Part shown: piece after piece, positions 20,112-25,631 of the stretch
How positions within the stretch are numbered: position 1 is the stretch's first letter
How the letters are laid out: every line of letters begins with the position of its first letter
NCBI GenBank assembly: GCA_016186145.1
Contig: JACPMF010000013.1
Coordinates: 1-25,631, forward strand
From: Candidatus Sungiibacteriota bacterium
GTDB taxonomy: Bacteria; Patescibacteria; Paceibacteria; Sungbacterales; SURF-37
Length of the DNA: 25,631 nucleotides
Direction of reading: 5' to 3'
Position numbers and translations under genes: made by a program
Notes under the pieces: generated by a model
The model's input: only the letters and a program-made list of their open reading frames with translations
The model's database searches: none
Told to the model about the DNA's origin: nothing

Positions 20112-21869
20112 ATGCCTCCAAGCAAAAAAACGCATCACCGGCGCTACCGAAAGCCTCAAACTCAAACCGCGCCGCACCAGACGGCAACCGCATCTTTGCA
20201 CGACGGCTTTTTAAGATTCTTGCCGCTCGGCGGATGCGGCGAAGTAACCAGAAGCTGCTATGTCTATGAATATAAAGACGACATTGTCATTATCGATGCC
20301 GGACTTCAATGGCCGGAAGAAGACATGCCGGGAATCGACTATTTAATCCCGAACGTCTCCTGGCTTATCCCGAAAAGGAAAAACATCCGGGGTATCATCA
20401 TAACTCATGGCCATTATGACCACATCGGCGCAATCCCCCACCTGCTTGACCCTCTCGGGCACCCGCCCGTTTATGCAACCGCTCTGACGCGCGGGATGAT
20501 CCTGAAACGGCAGGAAGATTTTCCGGAAGTGAAGAAACCAAAGATTGAAATTATCAACGCCGGCTCAAAAATAAAACTCGGCGACCTTTCTGCAGAATTT
20601 TTTCACGTCAACCACAACATTCCCGACTCCGTAGGAGTCTTCCTCAAAACGCCGGCAGGAAACGTGGTACACACCGGCGACTGGAAATTCGACCATTCGC
20701 CGGTAAACGAACGGCCCGCAGACATTGCACGGCTTCGAGAAATTGCCAAAGAAGGCGTTATGCTTCTTGTTTCAGACAGTACTGACGCCGAAATCGAAGG
20801 CCATCAGATTTCCGAGACCGAAGTCCAACAAACGCTGGAGCAAACATTTCAAGAAGCACCGGGCCGCATTATCGCGGCAACTTTTGCTTCTTTACTCACG
20901 CGCATCCAACAACTCATCTGGCTTTCTGAAAAATACAATCGAAAAGTCCTTATAGAGGGTTCAAGTATGAAATCAAATGTCGCAGTAGCGCAGGAACTCG
21001 GTTACTTGAAAATAAAGCGCGGCACATTTATAACCCAGCAAGAGCTTGATCGATTCCCCGAAAACCGCGTTACCATCGTATGCACCGGCGCCCAAGGCGA
21101 GGATCGGGCGGTGCTCATGCGAATCGCAAATAACGAACATCGGGCAATTTCTCTCAAGAAAAATGATTCGATAATTTTTTCGTCATCGGTCATACCGGGA
21201 AACGAAGCAACGGTTCAGCGGCTCAAAGACATCCTCTATAAACGCGCCGGAAAAATTTACCATCAGGCCTCCATGGATATCCATGCGGGAGGACACGCAA
21301 AACGGGAAGAACTGCGGCAAATGGTAGAAATTGTCGGACCGAAATATTTCATCCCCATACACGGGAACTATTTCATGCTCCGGCTTCATGCCGACCTTGC
21401 CGTTGCAAGCGGTGTTAAAAGCGAACACGCGGTTATTGCAGAAGACGGAGACATTATTATGATGAATCGGCATGAGGTAAAGCGCACGCAGGAAAAGGCG
21501 CCGATAAGCTTAGTCATGGTTGACGGCCTCGGCGTGGGCGATGTACGCGAAGTGGTGCTGCGAGACCGCCAACACCTTGCCGAAGACGGTATTTTTGTGG
21601 TCATCGCGCTGGTTGATTCGAAAACGGGAAAAATACGGACATCACCGGACATTATTTCCCGCGGTTTCATTTATTTGCGGGAGAGCCAGCAAATGCTTCG
21701 GGAGGTGCGTATAAAAGTAAAAGAGGTTGTTGAACGGACAACGACAAGCGGACCCCGCCCGATAAACTGGACGCACCTTAGAGACAATCTCCGTGAATCT
21801 ATCGGACAGTTTTTGTATAATAAGACGGAGAGGAGGCCCATGGTGCTGCCGGTGGTGATTGAAGTGTAG
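20112..21869 (+). CDS. rnj: ribonuclease J
   Basis: A 585-residue metallo-beta-lactamase/beta-CASP nuclease that processes and degrades mRNA and matures RNA 5' ends. The N-terminal 30 residues are basic and likely disordered. LPLGGCGEVTRSCYVYEY starts the fold. The zinc motif is HGHYDH (99-104), followed by HTGDWKFDH and VSDSTDAE. The beta-CASP part includes ATFASLLTRIQQLI, and the C-terminal part has FIPIHGNYFMLRLHA and PDIISRGFIYLRES. The length is normal. The ATG lies about 10 nt after a TATATT and has only a weak GGA upstream. The RNA locus immediately before it may be a substrate, but that is only context. Confidence 0.95.
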   Translation: MPPSKKTHHRRYRKPQTQTAPHQTATASLHDGFLRFLPLGGCGEVTRSCYVYEYKDDIVIIDAGLQWPEEDMPGIDYLIPNVSWLIPKRKNIRGIIITHGHYDHIGAIPHLLDPLGHPPVYATALTRGMILKRQEDFPEVKKPKIEIINAGSKIKLGDLSAEFFHVNHNIPDSVGVFLKTPAGNVVHTGDWKFDHSPVNERPADIARLREIAKEGVMLLVSDSTDAEIEGHQISETEVQQTLEQTFQEAPGRIIAATFASLLTRIQQLIWLSEKYNRKVLIEGSSMKSNVAVAQELGYLKIKRGTFITQQELDRFPENRVTIVCTGAQGEDRAVLMRIANNEHRAISLKKNDSIIFSSSVIPGNEATVQRLKDILYKRAGKIYHQASMDIHAGGHAKREELRQMVEIVGPKYFIPIHGNYFMLRLHADLAVASGVKSEHAVIAEDGDIIMMNRHEVKRTQEKAPISLVMVDGLGVGDVREVVLRDRQHLAEDGIFVVIALVDSKTGKIRTSPDIISRGFIYLRESQQMLREVRIKVKEVVERTTTSGPRPINWTHLRDNLRESIGQFLYNKTERRPMVLPVVIEV

Positions 21870-22009
21870 GGCTCGCCAGCATACTTTTTCGGGACGCTCG
21901 TTCCGCCCAGCGTGCGGAACTCGCTCCACATCCGATCTCGCTCTCGCCGCTTTGCGGCGAACCGTGCCCGCTCGATCTCCTGAGGCCCTCAAAAGCATGC
22001 CGGCTCGCC
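21870..22009. mobile_element. MITE-like element after the RNase J gene
   Basis: Perfect 8-bp direct repeats GGCTCGCC (21870-21877 and 22002-22009) flank a 124-bp core whose ends are inverted: AGCATACTTTT on the left and AAAAGCATGCC on the right (9 of 11 pairs). Inside are hairpins GTTCCGC/GCGGAAC and TCGCCGC-ttt-GCGGCGA. It has no coding capacity. It abuts the TAG stop of the RNase J gene. Confidence 0.55.
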
Positions 22010-22093
22010 TATAACTAAACATCAAATGCAGTACCATTTTAAAAATAAAAAGAAGTAATATAAAAACAGGGATCGAATCCCCGTAGTCACTGC

Positions 22094-22330
22094 TTAAAAA
22101 AGTCCACTAAACCTCAAAACTTCCTCAAGGCACCTTCCGGTTCTTTCATCGAATCTGTAAAGTTTAAACCACGGCCTGCGACCTTTTTCGTACTCTTCGC
22201 ACTCCCTGTGAAAAGCTTCTGAAATTACCTTCTTTTTGGAACTGGCCGCTACAATACATGTACGATAGCCTCTTTTTACTCCATTACCGCCGGAGATAAA
22301 CTTTGTCACCTCAAGAACAAAAATCTCCAT
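22094..22330 (-). CDS. small basic hypothetical protein
   Basis: A 78-residue protein I do not recognise. It starts with a strand-rich segment (MEIFVLEVTKFISGGN), then YRTCIVAASSKKKVISEAFH, an acidic-basic helix (RECEEYEKGRRP) and a closing LEEVLRFSGLF. GGAG lies 8 nt before the ATG, a good ribosome site, which supports it as a real gene. It is divergent from trpS. No membrane segment or known motif is evident. Confidence 0.55.
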   Translation of the reverse strand: MEIFVLEVTKFISGGNGVKRGYRTCIVAASSKKKVISEAFHRECEEYEKGRRPWFKLYRFDERTGRCLEEVLRFSGLF

Positions 22331-22380
22331 TGCGTTTTCTCCTTCTGGTTAATTGTTAAATAACAAATAGTCTAACACAC

Positions 22381-22386
22381 TATAAT
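22381..22386 (+). promoter_or_regulatory. -10 box of trpS
   Basis: A perfect TATAAT ends 9 nt before the trpS ATG at 22396, so the leader would be about 3 nt. No clear -35 box sits at 17 bp (TTGTTA lies 22 bp upstream). There is no T-box-like structure in the short upstream region. Confidence 0.55.
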
Positions 22387-22395
22387 ACTTGTATC

Positions 22396-23376
22396 ATGAA
22401 AAGTCAAGTGTTGTTCAGCGGCATAAAACCGTCGGGCAGTCTCCATATCGGAAACTACCTCGGAGCAATAAAACAATTCCTGAAGTTCCAGGAAAACCAT
22501 GACGCATTTTTTTGCATTGTGGACCTGCACGCCATTACCGTACCCCAGGAACCGGAGGACTTACGAAAAAAAACCCTGGAAGTCGCAAAAATATACCTCG
22601 CGGCGGGGCTGGATCCCCAAAAATCCACCATCTTTATACAGTCACACGTTCCGGCTCATGCTGAATTGGGCTGGATATTGAATACGCTTACTCCAATGGG
22701 AGAATTGCAACGCATGACCCAATACAAAGACGCCGTTGCAAAAGCCAAACCGGCGCTCGCGGGGCTTTTCAATTATCCAACCCTGATGGCGGCAGATATT
22801 CTTCTCTATCGCACGAACAAAGTTCCCGTAGGAAACGACCAGCTTCAGCATATTGAACTTGCAAGATCAATCGCCGAGCGCTTCAACAACAAATACGGAG
22901 AAGTCTTCGTCATTCCCGAACCGATACTGCAAAAAGAAGGTTCGCGCATTATGAGCATCGCTCACCCGGACCAAAAAATGTCAAAAAGCGAAGACGACCC
23001 GCGCGGCACCATAGGAATTCTCGATTCGCCCGCCGAAATACGCGAAAAAATAAAATCAGCGGTTACCGATTCCGCTAAGAATTTTGATTTTGATCCAAAA
23101 GGGCCGGTTCCAAACTTAATAAACATCTATGCCGGAGCGGCAGATATTGCGGCATCCGAAGTAGAAATCCAATTCAAGGGGAAAACATATGCCGAATTCA
23201 AAGATAGCTTGGCGGAGGTAACAATAAAGGCGCTGGAACCGCTCCAGGACCGCTATCGGAAACTCGATGACCGCGATGTCTTAAAAATCCTTCATAACGG
23301 CAAAGAACAAGCACCGCTTGTCGCAAACAAAACTCTCGCCGAAGTCAAAGAGAAAATGGGTTTTCTTACGCCTTAA
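22396..23376 (+). CDS. trpS: tryptophanyl-tRNA synthetase
   Basis: A 326-residue class I synthetase that charges tRNA-Trp. It has FSGIKPSGSLHIGNYLGAIK with the HIGN version of HIGH (17-20), the tryptophan pocket region (VDLHAITVP, NYPTLMAADILLY, VPVGNDQLQHIELAR) and the KMSKS loop (194-198). The length matches bacterial TrpS. There is no ribosome site, and the mRNA is predicted to be nearly leaderless. A strong terminator follows. Confidence 0.97.
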   Translation: MKSQVLFSGIKPSGSLHIGNYLGAIKQFLKFQENHDAFFCIVDLHAITVPQEPEDLRKKTLEVAKIYLAAGLDPQKSTIFIQSHVPAHAELGWILNTLTPMGELQRMTQYKDAVAKAKPALAGLFNYPTLMAADILLYRTNKVPVGNDQLQHIELARSIAERFNNKYGEVFVIPEPILQKEGSRIMSIAHPDQKMSKSEDDPRGTIGILDSPAEIREKIKSAVTDSAKNFDFDPKGPVPNLINIYAGAADIAASEVEIQFKGKTYAEFKDSLAEVTIKALEPLQDRYRKLDDRDVLKILHNGKEQAPLVANKTLAEVKEKMGFLTP

Positions 23377-23402
23377 TACGCGGACGTACCGGGATATTAT
23401 CG

Positions 23403-23429
23403 AAAAAACGCGCGTCGCGCGCGTTTTTT
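23403..23429 (+). terminator. trpS terminator
   Basis: AAAAAACGCGCG pairs perfectly with CGCGCGTTTTTT around a TCG loop, 27 bp after the trpS stop. It is a classic intrinsic terminator able to work on both strands. Confidence 0.9.
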
Positions 23430-23447
23430 ATCCGCCTTCGCAGAAAA

Positions 23448-23579
23448 CCGCGGGCGTTAGCCCGCGGATGAATGCGAGGCGGACCCTCCGAAGCCTTGGC
23501 GAAGGAGGGTGGAATGCTACGGCGGATTCCGCTCCGCGGTCAATCTTTGAGAGAAGATACCGCGGGCGTGAGCCCGCGG
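23448..23579. repeat. cluster of GC-rich palindromes
   Basis: Two nearly identical 20-bp palindromes (CCGCGGGCGTTAGCCCGCGG at 23448-23467 and CCGCGGGCGTGAGCCCGCGG at 23560-23579) flank a third hairpin (ACCCTCC...GGAGGGT, 23483-23510) and GCGGA/TCCGC words near 23522-23538. The cluster fills the space between trpS and the minus-strand membrane protein gene and has no gene. Confidence 0.75.
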
Positions 23580-23583
23580 AGCT

Positions 23584-24021
23584 TCATATTTCCCCCGACT
23601 CGCGATCGAGCGCCTCCGCGAAAAAGTAGGCCCCGAGAACATCGAAAATCAAATCAAAAAAAGTATCGACGGCCCAAAGGGCCGGATAATTTCTAAACCG
23701 CAAAAACTGATCGGCTAAAAAGGCCACCTCCCAAACTTCCCAAAGAACGCCAATAACAACGATTGCAAAAATAAAGACGGTTTTTCTTCGTGCCGCAAGA
23801 AAAACAAATAAAAGCCCGGCAGCAAAAAAACCTCCGGTAAAATGCAAGCCCTTATCCACTTGAAACAAGGAGAGCAACTCGTCAATTTCGCTTGGGAAAA
23901 TCCAAAGCGTGAAAACAATCCACGCGACAATAAGAACCGCGGCAAGCAAAATACCCGCCTTCAACGTTGCACCTAGGCCGGACAGCCGGGCCCGAATCCT
24001 ATTTAAAGAGAAAACCTCCAT
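23584..24021 (-). CDS. VanZ/YjdF-like membrane protein
   Basis: The 145-residue protein has four predicted membrane helices. VDKGLHFTGGFFAAGLLFVF, VVIGVLWEVWEVAFL and VDTFFDLIFDVLGAYFFAEA carry the pattern of VanZ/DUF2238 (YjdF) proteins: Asp-Lys...His near helix 2, Glu pairs in helix 3, and Asp-Thr...Asp in helix 4. The function is unknown. Its start overlaps the end of the glycosylase gene by 19 nt in another frame, so the two are probably translated from one mRNA. A GC-rich palindrome follows its stop. Confidence 0.7.
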   Translation of the reverse strand: MEVFSLNRIRARLSGLGATLKAGILLAAVLIVAWIVFTLWIFPSEIDELLSLFQVDKGLHFTGGFFAAGLLFVFLAARRKTVFIFAIVVIGVLWEVWEVAFLADQFLRFRNYPALWAVDTFFDLIFDVLGAYFFAEALDRESGEI

Positions 24022-24560
24022 AATTTATTTTTCCACCTTCCGGCGTAATCAACGCCGATGCGCTTCCCCTCTCGAACCTGTTTGCTTTTTATTCTGACCT
24101 CCCGGTCTTCAATCCAAAGACCGGTTTTTTTATTCAACGGTTTCCCGTCTAAGCCCTTATCGATTTTAAAAAATTTAGTAAGCCGTCCCGGTCCGGAAAC
24201 CACATCAGTCGCCCGAATCAATACTGCAGCGGGAAACCCTTCGCGCTCGGTAACGACATTAAGCATCCAATGCATGCCATAGGTAAAATAAATGTACCAC
24301 CTTCCGGCCGATCCAAACATAACGCGGTTCCGCGGCGTTTCTCCCCGTGATGCATGCGAGGCCTTATCTTCCAACCCAATGTACGCCTCAACTTCGGTTA
24401 TCATTCCCGCAAACATGTCCGCGCCAGTCCGCGATTTACTTCGTCCGCGTGAGTCCGCGGTCGGCGGAAGCCGACGAACAAGAAATTTACCAAGAAGCTG
24501 TTTTGCCACCATCAATGTTGGGCGATTAAAAAATTTTGTGCCTAGGACACGGTGCGCCAT
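24003..24560 (-). CDS. 3-methyladenine DNA glycosylase (AAG/MPG family)
   Basis: A base-excision repair enzyme that removes alkylated purines. FFNRPTLMVAKQLLGKFLVR opens the fold. The catalytic segment is ITEVEAYIGLEDKASHASRG, followed by TPRNRVMFG, YIYFTYGMHWMLNVVTE and GPGRLTKFF. The start at 24560 (MAHRVLGTKFF) is chosen because a promoter lies just upstream. An extension to 24611 would include the promoter itself. Between LVRRLP and MITEVEA there is an insert of about 15 residues (TADSRGRSKSRTGAD) coded by a GTCCGCG repeat. It is the first gene of an operon with the VanZ-like gene. Confidence 0.92.
   Translation of the reverse strand: MAHRVLGTKFFNRPTLMVAKQLLGKFLVRRLPPTADSRGRSKSRTGADMFAGMITEVEAYIGLEDKASHASRGETPRNRVMFGSAGRWYIYFTYGMHWMLNVVTEREGFPAAVLIRATDVVSGPGRLTKFFKIDKGLDGKPLNKKTGLWIEDREVRIKSKQVREGKRIGVDYAGRWKNKLWRFSL
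24417..24459. repeat. GTCCGCG repeat inserted in frame in the glycosylase gene
   Basis: GTCCGCG occurs four times, at 24417, 24427, 24443 and 24453 (steps of 10, 16 and 10 bp). Two palindromic neighbours (CCGCGG, TCGTCCGCG) are included. It encodes a surface-loop insert and keeps the frame. The same 7-mer forms the subterminal repeat of element A. Confidence 0.6.
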
Positions 24561-24572
24561 ACCAATACTAAC

Positions 24573-24601
24573 AAGATAGAGATTTTTTTTGAGTTGGTCA
24601 A
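24573..24601 (-). promoter_or_regulatory. promoter of the glycosylase operon
   Basis: On the minus strand TTGACC (24596-24601) and TATCTT (24573-24578) are 17 bp apart. Transcription near 24566 leaves a leader of about 6 nt to the ATG at 24560. Confidence 0.65.
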
Positions 24602-24611
24602 AAACTGTCAA

Positions 24612-25015
24612 GGCCGACTCGGGTCTTAAGATAATAATAGGTATTCCACCTACCGACGAATTCGTATCGGCTTGTACATATCATCATAATTTTATCACGG
24701 CAGCAAATTATTACATCTTTCTGCGTCGACAGGCCAAAATGGCATCAAATTATGATTTATTTGTTACCATAATGGCTCTACCGCAGAAGAAAATTATAGA
24801 TTTTTCTTGCTACCGCAGATGTATTACAGAATTTTTTGGTAACGTTCGTTGATTTTTAGCAATCATATTTCCGATAAATAAATAAGGGTTAACCGTCATA
24901 TCATAAATTATAAAGCGTGAAAAATTAGTAAGTTATCCACAGGTTTTTTTATATATCGCGTACAATATTATTGAACGGCACATCTTGATGATTGTTATCG
25001 TATCATCTTCTCTAA
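24612..25015. other. AT-rich intergenic region with a DnaA box
   Basis: No convincing gene. The region is clearly richer in A/T than the rest of the window. It has a perfect DnaA-box sequence TTATCCACA (24933-24941) followed by T7, paired words CTACCGCAGA (about 24779 and 24811), and GTTACCATAA / TTTGGTAACG as a loose inverted pair. TATCAT (25001-25006) could be the -10 box of the next gene. Confidence 0.4.
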
Positions 25016-25631
25016 ATGGAAATAAAACGTAACGTTAACGAATATATATCGCTTCCTCAAGCGGAAAGCGAGTTTGGAATCAGCCATGATTACCTCCGCC
25101 TTTTAATTCACAGACGAAAACTTCGTGCTGTAAAGGTCGGAAGAGACTGGGTTACGACACGTCCATGGATGCATGAATGTACAAGGCGAAAAAAGTCTCG
25201 GGCAGAATATATTCAAGTTACTCCAGAGGTTCCAGCCGAAGCCACTCTGATCCAACATAAGGCAATCTTGGCTAGATCAGTATTAAATTTTTCCAAGATT
25301 TCAAAATGGCCGCTTAGTCGCTCTAAGACGATTTTTTTGATCTTTTTGATTTTAGCTTCTATTGGTGAGCTTATATTCGCTAACGTTACATCTTTAAAAG
25401 AATCGTATCAATTTGCATCAATTGCTGAACGCCTAGGAAATTTGACAATTTCCTACCGCCCTCCGACCCCCCGCCAATTCGCCGAGAATCTTCGAAAGGA
25501 CCTTCGGGATATTTTCGAAAAAGCCGAAGCGCCGTCACCGAAAGCGGCTGTTACCGCCTTGAGGGATATTTTTGAAAAGGCGGCAGACGGTCTTTTCGGG
25601 CTGGCAGAACCCGAAGAGGAATTAAGAATAA
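25016..25631 (+). CDS. HTH plus transmembrane protein, incomplete at window end
   Basis: The frame is open for 205 codons and runs off the window. Residues about 12-55 (SLPQAESEFGISHDYLRLLI, then RRKLRAVKVGRDWVTTRPWM) are an excisionase/MerR-type helix-turn-helix. A single membrane helix follows at about 105-123 (TIFLIFLILASIGELIFANV). The part after it contains the octapeptide LRDIFEKA twice (163-170 and 182-189) with mostly different synonymous codons. The layout (cytoplasmic DNA-binding domain, one helix, outer part) resembles membrane-bound regulators such as ToxR in topology only. The N-terminal half is AT-rich and the last part more GC-rich. There is no ribosome site. The start is the first ATG of the frame. 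Confidence 0.7.
   Translation, partial: MEIKRNVNEYISLPQAESEFGISHDYLRLLIHRRKLRAVKVGRDWVTTRPWMHECTRRKKSRAEYIQVTPEVPAEATLIQHKAILARSVLNFSKISKWPLSRSKTIFLIFLILASIGELIFANVTSLKESYQFASIAERLGNLTISYRPPTPRQFAENLRKDLRDIFEKAEAPSPKAAVTALRDIFEKAADGLFGLAEPEEELRI

Noticed and set aside
22331..22395. T-box riboswitch before trpS
   Set aside because: The intergenic region is about 65 bp, the predicted leader is only about 3 nt, and no T-box sequence or antiterminator is present.
24589..24852. An 87-codon plus-strand ORF in the AT-rich gap
   Set aside because: It overlaps the glycosylase promoter, has no ribosome site and no recognisable motif, and its composition looks like non-coding AT-rich DNA.

Overview
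This 25.6 kb window looks like part of a small bacterial chromosome of the Candidate Phyla Radiation (Patescibacteria, probably Parcubacteria-like). This is an inference. It rests on a short UvrC without the C-terminal helix-hairpin-helix domain, a PaaX/Cas2-like regulator, excisionase-type HTH proteins with a membrane segment, tRNAs without encoded CCA, many promoters whose -10 box lies only about 9-18 nt before the start codon, and a dense load of short palindromic and inverted repeats. No rRNA, CRISPR array, prophage or full-length transposase gene is visible.

Layout. 1-5.7 kb: a PaaX-like regulator, then on the minus strand an ArsR-like regulator, a membrane-anchored NTF2-like protein and a 1294-residue secreted mosaic (zinc phospholipase C-like head, lamin-tail domain, beta-helix). 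Four related palindromes with a CTTAAG centre lie around this module. 5.8-8 kb: the groES-groEL operon with a CIRCE operator. 8-10.2 kb: a nuclease-like small protein and two convergent CDP-alcohol phosphatidyltransferases. 10.3-16.7 kb: uvrA, a small hypothetical gene, a broken M16 peptidase gene and uvrC. 16.8-19.4 kb: a YvlD-like membrane protein, secG and a membrane-anchored peptide-binding protein. 19.4-19.9 kb: a nested tRNA-Leu locus. 20-25 kb: RNase J, a small hypothetical gene, trpS, a VanZ/YjdF-like membrane protein and 3-methyladenine DNA glycosylase. The window ends inside a gene for an HTH-plus-transmembrane protein.

The most interesting content is not a coding gene. Three elements of 118, 156 and 250 bp share the ends CCCCGTTAGAA / TTCTAACGGGG (one copy has a compensated end pair) and a subterminal inverted repeat of varying sequence. 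Two are flanked by 4-bp direct repeats, and removing them in silico restores sensible ancestral sequences: a 19-residue in-frame uvrC tail, and an intrinsic terminator fused to a stop codon. The third lies inside a tRNA-Leu-like gene and carries a broken tRNA-like shell, which in turn contains an intact tRNA-Leu(CAG). Both tRNA shells also carry a 75-76 nt two-hairpin unit at the same D-arm position, with compensatory base changes between the two copies.

A second theme is ORF-preserving repeat insertions in DNA repair genes. uvrA carries one and uvrC two, encoding NQQ/NNQ-type peptides, and the glycosylase gene has a GTCCGCG-repeat insert. Related AAC/GTT-rich repeats also occur in the groES 5' UTR and before the peptide-binding protein gene. 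Functionally the window is mostly housekeeping (protein folding, nucleotide excision repair, base excision repair, secretion, phospholipid synthesis, RNA processing, tRNA charging) plus one regulated surface or secretion module.
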